DNA from: Theobroma cacao
Lineage: Eukaryota > Streptophyta > Magnoliopsida > Malvales > Malvaceae
DNA: 64,000 nt
Direction: 5' to 3'
Assembly (NCBI RefSeq): GCF_000208745.1
Contig: NC_030851.1
Location: 39,767,662 to 39,831,661 of the forward strand
Below, one piece after another: positions 44,101-56,805 of this stretch (positions are counted from its first letter, which is position 1; each line of letters opens with the position of its first letter). Under the pieces are notes generated by a model, which did no database searches, was not told where the DNA came from, and worked only from the letters and a program-made list of their open reading frames with translations. Position numbers and translations under genes: made by a program.

Positions 44101-46990
44101 TCTCCTCAATTTCCTCACAAACTCAATTTTTGTCATCCCTCCCAATTATAGGGAAACCATTCATCTTTAACAATCATCCATCTTCTTTCTCTTCCCCTTC
44201 TTTTCACTTATTTGCTTATATTAGAACGATGGTAAATAAATACAATATCTGTTAAGTTAAAGTATTTTAAATACATAAGTATAATAAGAGTCATTTTATG
44301 TATTGTTGATTGATTTTAAATTAAATATTCATTTTAAAAATTTAACATGATATTAAAATAAGCATTTTTTTCGTTGTTATCTCTTTATAATAGATTATTA
44401 TATGTTAGGTCGATTATCCTTACATGTGACAAAAAGTATTAAAACGATGATAAATATATCTCATATCTCTCAAGTTAATATCTTGAACTCATAAATATAA
44501 CAAGAACCATTTTGTTTATGATCAATTGATTTTAGGTTGAATATTTATCTTAAAAATTTAACAACTTGCACTCCATTTTCCCCAAAACATAATGGTAGTT
44601 TAACAAATGCACACAAATTAAAATTCTGGTGCCAATCTTCTACCTCAATGCAACTATACTCGTCTTCATGCAACTCAATTTGTAATATGGAAAAACGTAG
44701 TCAGTACCATCTCTTTGTTTAGCTAAAGAAAGAGAAGAAGCCCCATTTCTAAATAAGAATATGCGTGTAGATTGCCCCTTTTGCCTTCTCATTTGTAACA
44801 AATACAACAACTTCCCCCCAATCCAAAGCAAAACTTGTTCCCTGGAAAAGTTCCCTCTTCTAGCAATCTGCATGCAGAAAAATGCAAATGGGTATTACAA
44901 AAACACGGGACAAAATCATTGTCGGCTAGCCCCTTCTGTAAATGAGAACTGACCAAACCCAGAGGGTTGGCTTCCCCAGCGTACAAAAGCAGAAAGAAAA
45001 TAAAAAGAAATGCAAGTTGGAGTAAGAAACTAGCAAATTGTACTTTAAAAAGGGTTTCTCGTCTTCCTCCCAAAGACGTATGGCCCTACGTGCACTGCAC
45101 AAACTCTTCCCAAAGTTTGTAGTGGTTGGGGTCACCAATCAAATTCGAAACCTAATAATGCCCACAATTGCCAGCTTGCCCCTTCCAACTTAGACCCCAT
45201 AGTCATGACAAAGCGGCTTTGCTTCTTCCTATCAAACGTGATTTGCCATCTTGGGACTTTGCTGGTGTGGTGCCCCTGGTGGCACAGAATCTGACTCTCT
45301 CTCTCTGCCTTCCAAATCAAACCTTTTTTACTCTTTGGGAGTCCTGCATGGTTTTTTCCTTCCTTTCTTTCACCAGTTTGTCAACCTTTTCTTCCTTGGA
45401 CTGACCACCCTGATCTGCAGCTCCACCAGGGAGGCTGCCCATTTATCTATCTTTGCCTTTTTCCATCATTTTTTCTTGATGGGATTTCTTTGCCTGGTGA
45501 AGGAATTTATATAAATGGACAACAACTTGACCTTTTACTGCTCTTGTCTATGCCCATTTCCTACCAGAAACTGATTGCCTAATAGGAAAAATTACATTTT
45601 AAATTGGAGAACTGTTTTTGTCTTTGCCATTTCAATGCTTAAGATGAACTAAACTTGATTTAACGGTTACTATTTTCTTTAAAAAAAAAAATAAGATTCA
45701 AAATTCGACTCCTTGCTCATTTTGTATTCTTTCTTTATATATTAAAAAAATAATTAAATTAAATCTTCGTACGATAAAAAATTACTCATAAAATCCAAAT
45801 ATTTCAAAATTAAATCAATATTTTATGTGCAAACTGAAAGAATAACATAAAAATGTTAGTTAAGGTTAAGGTTTGATGATGAGTTTGGAGTTTGGACAAT
45901 GGATGGAGTGGCGTTTGCTGGCAATTTGATTTGCCATTGGTTTGTTTGCTTTGCTTGACAATAAGTTTGAGACAGAAACAGATGTTAAGGAATTATGTTA
46001 TTCCAAATCCCAAGTTGTGGACATTGTTTTGTACTTTTGAGCTTGACTGTTCCAAAAATGATGATAGGAGATTAGATTACCCTTCACTTTCAAGTAAACA
46101 ATCATGCTATTCTTATCTTTTTATTTTATTTATTTATTTATTTATTTATTTTGTGTTCTTCCTTGCTTCATATCTTGTTGTATAATATCAATTTTATGTT
46201 GATCATATTGCATCAATTTTACTTAAAATTTATGTAATTTGGATTATTCCATCAATAATAAAAGTGGGATTTTAATCTTGTTTATTTTTGTTATATTTCT
46301 CTCATCTTTTTTATATAGTTATCCAAGGACGGATTCAAGCATTTTTTATCATAATTAAAATAATAACAATTAATAAATTCATTAACATCATTAATTATAT
46401 AAAACTCTAACATAAATAATATAATTAATAAAGATTTTTGGCACTTCAATGATGTCATTTGATACCACTTGTTTGTATATCCATTTGCCCATAGTGGCAA
46501 GTTTTTAATTTCAGTCGTATTGCAAGAGTATTTATAAGAAAAACAATGAGATACATTAATTAAAATATACAAATGAAAAGAATATATAATATTTTTCATC
46601 GTGTTATGTCGCTTATTTTGGTTTCAAATTTCATTTTGTATGCATTTTCGTTTATTTATATAATTTGATTACATTTTTCTTTGCATATTGTTTTTCAAAC
46701 AAAACGACATACGATGATTAGACTTAAATCTTTATTGAAATTTGATTAAATCTTCCCATTTAAATTAAGTGGTAGTGGTTAATTTGTACAAGTACCTTCA
46801 TCAAATAGCAAAAAAAAGTTCTCTAAGGGTCTCAACTATGATTCCATGTTGACTCTTCAATATATGAATTAGTTGCAACAAATGTGGGGAGCTTGAGATT
46901 ACTATGTCACCATCAAATCAATTATTACTATTAGCACTACTATTACTTTTAATAAAATAAATTTATATTTATAAAATTAAAAAATATATT
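44101..46990. other. Intergenic region between IPK and WRKY
   Basis: From 44,540 to 45,540 the base composition is less AT-rich and overlapping frames of 60-94 codons occur on both strands. One on the minus strand (45,073-44,789) has a hydrophobic start and eight Cys, but no family I know and no splice or promoter context. 45,290-45,306 is a CT run. A (TTTA)n microsatellite lies at about 46,118-46,150. The remainder is AT-rich spacer without recognisable genes. Confidence 0.45.
46118..46150. repeat. (TTTA)n microsatellite
   Basis: About seven uninterrupted units of ATTT. A similar but shorter run occurs at about 58,722-58,741. Confidence 0.85.
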
Positions 46991-47005
46991 ATTATTTTAA
47001 GTCAA
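46849..47005. promoter_or_regulatory. W-box matches upstream of the WRKY gene
   Basis: TTGACT at 46,849-46,854, and AGTCAA (its complement) at 47,000-47,005, 740-900 bp before the WRKY start. WRKY genes are often controlled by WRKY factors through TTGACY sites. Two six-base matches in AT-rich DNA are weak evidence. Confidence 0.25.
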
Positions 47006-47747
47006 ACTTTGTCAATTACTGGTGAATTGCTTCGACTGTTCCGATGATGAGAGCAGATCGTTATGTGTTGGTCGAGAGACAGATTGAGAATGACTCATTG
47101 AAGGTTTTTCCAAAGTAAAAGACGTCGACTCGAGATTGATCTGCAAGAAAAAATTTTGATAAAATTTTCAAATTTTGCAAATTCAATTAAAAAATTATCA
47201 CTATTTTTTAAAATTATATTTTAAAAAATTAAAAATCATTAGTAGGATAGCATTACTCACTAATTTCAATGTTCATGCTCCGCCATTATCTTTCCTAACT
47301 TCCAACCCAACTATAGTTGGAATATTAATTTAAAAAAAAATCCATAAATTAAAAAATTACTGCCGACAAATTTACCCAAACATTTTTAATCTTTCAAATT
47401 ATCCAATAAAATGACAGATCTACCCCTATGTACAGCAGTAAAATTGGTCCCCACCTAAGTCAGTTCAGGGGGGCAAGCCGTGATTCCAAAAGTCGTCGGG
47501 GATAGAAATGTAAACAAAAGAAGGAAAAATGAAAAAAGAAAAATGGAAAAAGGAAAAGGAAAGAGAGAAAGAGCTTTTTGGTATCTGCGGCGTGGACTTT
47601 TTGGCCTAAACTTCGTTTCAGATCCGCAAACCGAAGACAAAAGCAAAAGGGGAACTTAGGAAATACAGAGGAACAGAAACAGAAAGACAGGTTTTTTTTT
47701 GGTTATTGGGTTTGTTTTGTTTTGTTTCGTTTTGTTTTGATGTTTTA

Positions 47748-50700
47748 ATGGCTGAGAGCCAAGAGCAGCAGCACCAGCCATCCAAAACGGTTGCGTCTCA
47801 AAGACCCACCATTACTCCTCCACCACGGCCTTTCACGGAGGCGCTATTCAACGGTGGGTCAGGCATGATGGGATTTAGCCCAGGACCCATGACCCTTGTT
47901 TCCAACTTCTTCTCCGACACCGACGAGTTTAAATCCTTCTCTCAGCTACTTGCTGGTGCCATGGCCTCGCCGGCCGCTGCAGCAGCTGCCCAGAGACCGA
48001 ACTTTCCTGCTCCTCCTCCTACTACTACCACGGAAGAGCAGGGTGACGTTAGCGGTGCTGGAGGTGCTGGTGACACGGGGTTGCGGTTTAGGCAGAATAA
48101 ACCGGCCGGTTTGGTGATAGCTCAACCGCCGCCTATGTTTACTGTGCCGCCAGGGTTGAGCCCTGCGAGCTTGTTGGAGTCTCCTGGGTTCAGTGTGTTC
48201 TCTCCTGGTGCCCAGGTAACTTTTGAAGTTTAACTTTTTGGAGGGTGTTTATTGAAATGAAAGGATTTTTGGGTAGTAATAACATTTAATATTTATGTAT
48301 TTTTTTTTTGTTAAATTTGATTAATTTTCTATGAGTTCCTAGTTGTATTGGTCTAGTCTAGAAAGGTAATTTTGAGATGGGGAAGGAGAGTTCCTTAATT
48401 CTAAGTAAATGGGAATAGCTTATTATTATCATTGTTGTTGTTATTGTTGTTCATATGGCAATGTTGGCTATAAAGAAAAAGAAGGTTTTGAAATCAGGAA
48501 TTGGGATCTATTTTGCTTGTTGAGTGAATCGGATTTGTCTTTGGTATCTGAAAATTAGTTTGCTTGAGGTTAATGTAAAAGGCAAAACTTTTAAGAATGG
48601 CTGGACAAATGGATATGCAAATATGCTTGGCTTTCTTTTTTGGAGTTGTGTTGTTATATAAGTGTTTTATGAGTAGACAGAGGGAAAGGATTCAAGGGAT
48701 GGTATAAGTAAGAAAAGAGAGAAGGATATGGCTTTAAGCCAAGACTTTATGTTCCTATTGTGGAATATCATGGAACTTGGGAATTATCTTTAAGAACTAA
48801 GGATTTGCTTATCCTTGATAGTCGTGTTAAATGCTGAGATAGTTTGATATGCTTATGCTCAATGTAAAGTCTGCAATGTTTTTGAGGTCAAAGGATTGAC
48901 GGATTGCTGCATGAAAGGAATGGCGATACGCTTAAAATAGAAAGCTTTGAGCTCCATGCTCATTTTCTTGGATATATCTTAATTGAATTTCGATGTGTTG
49001 CATTTTGCATGTGGGGAAGTCTTTCTTGGAGGCAGCAATCTCTATGTGTTGCCTGTTCGAAGTTGGAGGATTAAAAGCTTGTTTTCCATAGAATCTTAAA
49101 AATTATAATGAGGTTGTAGCAATTCTACCCAACCTTCACTAATGCCCGTATAATAGATGATAAAAGTTTATTTGCTTTAAGTGGTCTCCTGATTGTTATT
49201 GTAACATGTTATTGTGAAGGAACATACTATCTTTGCTATTTTAATTTATCCTTTAATTCCATTTGTTTGTTGTATAGTGCGTAGTGTCTGTGAAAGTAGT
49301 AGAGCAAGTACAAGAACAGAAAAGGTTAGTGTTCTATGGTCTATAATCTGTATCTTATCATCTGAATGTTTATCCACTTTGAGTGTTTGCATATGAAAAA
49401 GATACACATAAATATGTTTTATAAATATGGTTGGTGGCTGGTGACATTTCAAGTGTGTGAATTGGTTGTCCCACTGTCAATTGACTGGAACTTGTCCTAT
49501 CAGCAGTGTAAAAATCTTTGGATAGCTTTTAGTTGTGTAAATGGGAGTGCCTCTGATTCACTCCCAGCTATAAAGTAGTGAAGACTGAAGAAGATCAAAA
49601 GCTAAGAGAAAATGTAGTACTTTGGCCTTTATTTATTAGTAGTTACAATATATGTTTCATACTTCAGTCATTAACCAATTTTCCCTATTTATGAAATGTA
49701 TAGGGTCCTTTTGGGATGACACACCAGCAGGCCCTAGCACAGGTCACAGCTCAGGCTGCACAAGCCCAAATGCAGGCTGACTATTCGTCAGCACCAGCAG
49801 CATCTTTGGCTCAGGTTTCATCATTTACTGCCAGTACAACCACAAACCAGCAGATCCCAACATCATTGCCAGACTCTAGTGTTACCAGGAAGGAACCTTC
49901 CAGAGTATCTCACTCTGATCCAAGATCCCAACCTGCTTCATTTATTGTTGATAAGCCAGCTGATGATGGCTACAACTGGCGAAAGTATGGGCAGAAGCAG
50001 GTAAAGGGCAGTGAATTTCCTAGAAGTTATTATAAGTGCACGCATCCAGGTTGTCCAGTCAAGAAGAAGGTTGAGAGATCACTAGATGGCCAAGTAACTG
50101 AAATTATCTACAAAGGGCAACACAACCATCAACCTCCTCAGTCAAATAAGCGTGCAAAGGATAGCGGAAGCTTAAATGGAAATCCAAATAATCAGGGAAA
50201 TTCTGAATCAGCTTCCCAACATCAGGGTGGCAACTTGAACATATTGAAAGAAGGGACATCTGCTTATTCAATGTCTAAGAAGGACCATGAATCTAGCCAA
50301 GCTACAGCTGAACATCTTTCTGGGACCAGTGATAGTGAGGAAGCAGGTGACAATGAAACTGTTGCAGATGAAAAAGATGAAGATGAACCTGACCCCAAAA
50401 GAAGGTATGTAAAAATTTTACATAAACCTATTATATGCTCCATTGAATTGGTGATGAATTCTCTATCCAACAAAATTTCATCTTTATATGCAGAAGTACA
50501 GAATATAGGGTCTCAGAGCCAGCTTCTTCACATAGGACTGTCACAGAACCTAGAATTATTGTGCAGACAACAAGTGAAGTTGATCTATTGGATGATGGCT
50601 ATAGGTGGCGCAAGTACGGACAGAAAGTTGTCAAAGGCAATCCTTACCCAAGGTAATGCCCCTGTTTGTGGAAAATAGAAATAACTATCTACTGCAAAGT

Positions 50701-51506
50701 GGTTCATTCTTGGTTATGTGTACTGTGTTGTTACTTGTCTTAATCTGAACCATTGATTCCTGGTGTCAGCTTTACAAAAGAAATTTGGACTTTTTGGAGT
50801 GATAACAAATAGAAAGCCTCTTGAGCCATTGGTCCTAAGAATTGGAAAATGCAAATAGTATCAAGAATTTATGAAAATGGCTTATGGTATCTTATGAAGA
50901 AAGGTAGTCATTAACTGTCTTAATATGTTGGATTGTTCCAACACAAATATCATTACCTGTGTATATTTCTATTAAGAAATTGCATATTGGTTATGACATA
51001 TGTTGAAATTTTCATCTGGTGTCTAACCTCTTCAACCTTAGACAATGGAGACATTTCTACATAGAATGTTTTTTGCGAAAACCTCTCAACTGTTGGGTTG
51101 TTGTTCTGTTCAATTCGTATGAATGTGTTTATAATTCTATCAATTTTACAATATGTCTGATTTCCATTTGGAAATATGACTACCTTTTATGTGATCTATT
51201 GATTATTTTGGAGCATTCCTGATGCATCTTTTCTGGTTCTACAGAAGCTACTATAAATGTACAACCCCAGGATGCAACGTCCGTAAGCATGTTGAGAGGG
51301 CTTCAACAGATCCCAAGGCTGTTATAACAACATATGAGGGAAAACATAATCATGACGTACCAGCTGCCAAAACTAGCAGCCATAACACAGCCAATAGTAA
51401 TGCATCACAAGTAAGAACACAAACTGTAACTAACAGTGCAGATTTTGGGAACAATAGTCAGCAGCGTGTAGCACATTTACGGCTAAAAGAAGAGCAGATA
51501 ACATAA
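47748..51506 (+). CDS. WRKY4: Group I WRKY transcription factor, WRKY3/WRKY4-like (4 exons, 529 aa)
   Basis: Exons: 47748-48215, 49704-50404, 50494-50652 and 51245-51506, GT-AG, frame continuous. The N-terminus has the SP-rich motif of this branch ([50 protein letters not shown]). The first WRKY domain, WRKYGQK at 248-254, has a C-X4-C...HNH zinc finger. The second, WRKYGQK at 428-434, has CTTPGC and HNH. The exon 3/4 junction splits the second domain at the conserved PR/SYYKC site. [14 protein letters not shown] and the C-terminal end RLKEEQIT match Arabidopsis WRKY3/WRKY4, nuclear W-box binders that affect resistance to necrotrophs and biotrophs. The start follows an unrelated T/G-rich leader; an upstream in-frame extension lacks an ATG. 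Whether it is the WRKY3 or WRKY4 orthologue cannot be settled here. Confidence 0.95.
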
Positions 51507-53068
51507 TTTCTACTGTACTTGCAACTGTGGGAAGGGGCAGGAGAGCATGAGTACAGCATGGAAATTTCCCATGTACATCAGGCAAAATCCGTTGCATTTT
51601 GCCAAAGTTTGTAATTCAACACTGGCGGCCGATGTTTTAATGGAGGCCATCCACCCAACTGATATGATATACAAAAGAACAGAGGAAGAAACATATGAGA
51701 AGGAAGTCAGTTTGGAACAAAACTCACTTGGATTGAACTAGGAGGGGCATTGTTGTTGTATGTAAAACTAGTTTAGAGGGCATACTGTATTTAGTTTCTG
51801 TTATTCCGTGCATTCTTTTTGTACATGGAATACTGAATTAATGTTGTTTCATATGATTGTTGACTGATAATGTATGAATCTCAAGAATTTTTACATTATT
51901 TATAGCTCATCTCTGCCAAAATCTTTGGGTAGTTTTTGCTGCCTACTGTGTGTTATTGTTTTGTTGGAGTGCAATATTAGTGTTGTGTACCACTTTGATA
52001 CCAGTTTTAACTTTATCCTTGTGCATAAATACCTAGAGCTGGTCAACTTTGAGGTGTCCAATTAAATTGGCTTGAATAATAAAAAAATTTCTTGAATTAT
52101 GTCCGTCTATACAATTAAAATTTTTTTTATTGTAATCAAATATTTTTTATTTTATGATTTGTATTTGTAGAATTTTTTATTTTTAATAGAAAATTTAATC
52201 ATCTTTAATTGATATTTTTTTTTCATATAATATATGATGTGACGATGTAATTCATTTTACATTAACAGTTATAGTCAAATAGAAAAAAAAAGCTTAAACT
52301 ACCCAAACAAGTCCTAACCGTTAAATTTATTTGAATTTTAAACTTAGTATATGAATGGTGTAAACCTCTCCATTTAATAATATAGAATTTCACACAACAA
52401 TCTTATATCAGACAACTTCACATCAGCACTTACAAATTTCATGTTAATGCTTGATCCTATCATATCAACACTACTATTGTATTATTCATGAAATATCACG
52501 TTATCATTGTCATATTATCAAATTCAATATTACATCAACAATAAAATACCACGACAATGTAATCAAAACGCAAGTCGGCATAAAAATAAAAAATTTTAAC
52601 ATTGTTAATAATAGGGCTGATATTGTCAATTTTAAAAAATACATAAATTAAATTTTCACAAATTATTATATAAAAATTAAGTCCATCACTTTAATAATGT
52701 ACAAAGATAAATCTCCCAGAAACTCTCTTGAACACAAAATTATTCTCAATGAACCAACATTAGGTACCATACAACAGATTATGATGTCTAGATTTTATGG
52801 TAATTAGCTTGCTGGTGAGCACATAGAAATTACAAAGGCAGCAGATAAGATAAGTAACAATGTAAATGAAAGCAAAGAATACTAATACAGATTATTTAAA
52901 TGATTTTTAAAATTTACCAACAAATTTTCACTTTCGGATTCAAAAAAAAAAATGAAAACTTTTCTTATATTTTATCAAATACAAAAATTTCTTTCATTTT
53001 TTTTTCCACAAACCTTTCCTTCTCTGCAGGTATTGTTGGATTAAATGCATCAACCTCCTGGTGCCTGT
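51507..53068. other. Convergent spacer between WRKY and the DUF1336 gene
   Basis: 51,507-51,850 is probably the WRKY 3' UTR; the short in-frame-looking stretch at 51,547-51,741 has no conserved features. 52,080-52,700 is AT-rich with several CATATCA/ACATCAAC words. No gene or clear transposon is seen. Confidence 0.5.
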
Positions 53069-56000
53069 TCAAAATGAATCCTCTTTGACTGTTACAATGG
53101 TAGGGATTTGGCCGTGATTTACAAAATCAATCTTGTTCAAGCGCAAACAACACAAGGCTTGCTCTGGCAGTTCCTCTGGTTTTTGTGCCTGACAACATTA
53201 ATATATCACATAAGTTTGGGCAGTTCCCTTGATTAATTTCCTCATGTTGCAATCCATGGCTGCTTAAAATTAGAGAGAGATGGCAAGAACTTACCTGAAT
53301 AGTCAAACCCAGATTAACTATTCCATTCTTCATGCGTTCTAGGAATGATTCAAGTCCTTTCCTAGATATGTAGCTAAACCGGTGTAAATCCAGGTCAATC
53401 TCAAAGTAATTGGGCCCCTGAATGACAAACAACAGAGCCCACAACTTATTAAATTTGGTCATGATGTCAGTCAAAAAAGACAACAGCAGTGTAAAGTGTA
53501 AATCATTGGACTGCATTGCATATAATTCAGTATCTGAAAGCAGCAGAGAAAAAAAAGTTATTGAATTACCTTATAGAAGTTGTGTTGAGGCCGTGAAAGC
53601 ACTGGCTTGTCGTTGTAAGCTTGAATAAGCCTCCTTTCGGTAGAACCTAGCTGGAGGTCGTCTGGGTTAACTAAATTAGCCATGATTTTTAGCCTCTCTC
53701 TGAAAGGAACGGTGGACTCTTTTGCAAACCCTTTAACCTTTTCCATTTCATCGTCAACAAATTTCTGTAACAGAGTACAACCATGACCATCAACCAAAAT
53801 GGTTTCCAAGGTGGAAAGAACAGAAATAACCAAAATATGTGACAGATGCCATTTGCCTCTGAAAAGAGTACGTGATTTCAAGCAAGCAACATGATTGCAA
53901 GTATGAAAATTGAAGTTTCATTTGAATGGAAATATATGGAGACAAATTTCTGCTGCTGGATCAGTTAAAGAAATAGATTTGATTTCTTTACTTATCCCAT
54001 TTAATATGGCAAGACTCCAATTCTTTGATAATCAACATTGATTCTAAAGTTGTATGCGAAAATTGGTAAGGGAGTACCTTTATGGTGTCCTGGAAGTGAG
54101 CGGATATATCTTTGTCAAAAGTATCTGACACCTTAAAATATAAGACAAGGCTCAAGCCTTCCCCATTGGCATCACCAAGAAACATGGTGGCGGGATAAGT
54201 AGGCACCTGCAAGAAGAAAACCAAACAACTTATAAAATCCATAAAAATGATACAGTAAATAAGACATAAGCAAATTATATCAATTAATTTTTCCATTAGC
54301 ACTCCCAGAAATGCCAGCATGAAACATCTACTCTGTAAAAGAACTTGATGTTACTGCTTTATAGCTAATTTGTTCCAAAGCATTGTACCTAGCAACGATG
54401 AACTAGCTGAAAAACTATTCTTTCCCTTTCGGTCTCCTTTTTCTGGCATGTATTCTTTACAAGCAATTCATTTACTTACAACCTTTTGTTTCTTTCTTTT
54501 CTGTAGATGACTCTAACTGTGACCAACTCTAAGCAATCAAAATCAAGAGAATTTTAAGGTGTGTAAGATATGCACAAACATGAGAGAGAGAGAGAACCTG
54601 TATATTAACAATCAGAAGAGCAGGTACTTTTTCGTGTGGTTTTACATTTGGCAGTTCAAGGTGCTGAGCAATGTGGTTCACTTTTTGCGGGCAGGCAAAT
54701 AAATCAACCCCGATTGGTACATATGGGCTACAGTCTGGAGCAGGGAACTTCTGTTTATCTCTGCATGATAATGTCCAACCTTAATGAGATACGAGAAAAA
54801 CAAAAATAAAAGCATCCATTAACAGTTCCAGATATGAATGTTATGATATATTGTGGATAACAACAACTAAACGGCTTGCCTAAAGTAATTCTCGCCACGG
54901 AGCATAAAAAGTGAAGGAGAAATCTCTGACCAGCTTCCTGGAGTTGGTTTCTCTACTGAGCAAGGAATTAGAAGTCCTGCTCTGGGACGGTACAAGTACC
55001 TCTCAGCTGCACCTGTTATCAACTTGTAATTAGTTCCAGCCAAAAGTAAAACATATGCAATTTTACACTCAATAATAGGGGGACAAAGGTAATTACACTG
55101 TACCACCACTTATATTGGTAGTAGGTTCTCACAAAATGCAGCCTCAAATGCTAGATTATTACAAAAATGAATAATGAAAAACAACAGGTAAACACCCTCT
55201 ACATCCAAAGCCCTATTCAATATTTGACACCATGCATATATTTCCAACCAGAAGTGAAAATACTAAAGATCTAGATGTTAAAAACTTATATGCAACAAAT
55301 CATCAATTTCTAGATATTTAGTTCATATCTTGCACTACTCTGGAAGTATACTTCTCATAAATTTAACAATAAAGCTTGCCATCATCTTATAATTGCATTC
55401 TTAGTTCCCATAATTTCAAAAGATGTACCAATTTCTTCTAGAAAAGGGAAATAAAAAAGATAACCACCTTGATCTCATCTCAATTAGCTGAGGTAGCATT
55501 AAGACATGCCACTGCATCATAAAGGCAACTCATTTTATTTTTGTATATATACGTTTATAAAGGATATACTAATGCTATGCCTCACACAAATATCATGAAC
55601 AATGTCTAACTATTTCTATCCAAATGTTCACACAAGATCATTACTTACAAAATTCTGTAATTTCATCCCCTTCAAACGATTTCCTCTTCACAGAAAGCAT
55701 GATAACTGTCGATTTTTTTATGCTCTCCTGGGTTTTCTCTCCCAAATCAACTGTGCCATCTTTCAGGCCCTTAATGCTGTAACTTTCATAAAATCCTTCA
55801 TACTTAGACACATTATCTACAAAGCATGATGCACTTTCATACTGAAGCAATTGCGCATTTGAAATATTCCCAATTGCATTACCTACTGAAGAAAATGCAT
55901 CTGAAGGCAACAGCAAAATAATTAAGTGGAAGCCTTTGTGACCAGTCAAGCATCAGAAATCATAATTGAAGGAAATGATCACTTGGTTGCAATGAAATGC

Positions 56001-56805
56001 AAGTTCATTACCTCCATACACACTACCAGAATCATCATCTGACTCAGACTCTATAATGCTAACAGAATCAAACCATACTTCCTCTTGGCATCTTCCTGCA
56101 AAATAATTGCATTTCTACAGTCACCAATTGTTCAAAATGACAGTTGCTTAAACCCCATTAATAAATAGCCACCTTATCTCACAGATTTCAATATGGTAGG
56201 AAATACTCTCTTAGTAAGTGCACAAAAGGAAAAGTATTGAACAGTTTTTCAATTTGAGAATTTAGAGTCAGAAGTCTCTAGGTCGCCAAATCCACTATAT
56301 TAATTCGGCTTTACCTCCATTATACAGTATAAATTGATCTGTTTTTAGATTCCAAAAGACTTTAGCATATGTAAATAATACTGCTAAAAGAAATGCATCT
56401 CACTTTCCATCAATACATACATGCATGCATATGTATGGATGGACGGATGGACACATGTGTAACTAAAAGCACAGTTATCAGATATTTTGTAAACGCAAGA
56501 GATGGATGGAAGAGACCATTGGCATCAATTTGACTGTGGTTCCATTGTAGCTGGGTTAGATGAAATGTCTTATTAGACATCTCAGAGCGCTTGCAGGTGG
56601 TTGTAGCACCCTTCTCAAAATCAAGATGAACATATTCACTAACAGCAAAATCTCTCATACGACTCCCAGCATCACTCAGCCTTTTCATAGGCCCATCACG
56701 AATGGAAGCAGCGATCTTTCCATGGCGCTTGCGTGATCTACCAAAGTGTCTTTTGTCTGGTTTAGATCTTGTGTTTTCACTATGTACTGAGATGCAGCTA
56801 CCCAT
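53069..56805 (-). CDS. EDR2-like DUF1336 protein with N-terminal lipidation signal (9 coding exons, 495 aa)
   Basis: Minus-strand exons: 56805-56517, 56095-56012, 55900-55649, 55012-54880, 54760-54598, 54206-54078, 53764-53570, 53417-53295 and 53188-53069; the joined frame is continuous. The start [12 protein letters not shown] has Gly2 for myristoylation and Cys4 for palmitoylation, so membrane attachment is likely. A basic segment ([13 protein letters not shown]) and the motif [20 protein letters not shown] follow. The C-terminal half (about 209-480) is the DUF1336/EDR2_C region: [58 protein letters not shown] and [20 protein letters not shown]. Unlike EDR2 itself, no PH or START domain precedes it, as in the short plant CW14-type members. 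Biochemical role unknown. The intron after the fourth exon uses a GC donor (TTTAG/GCAAGC). Confidence 0.9.
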
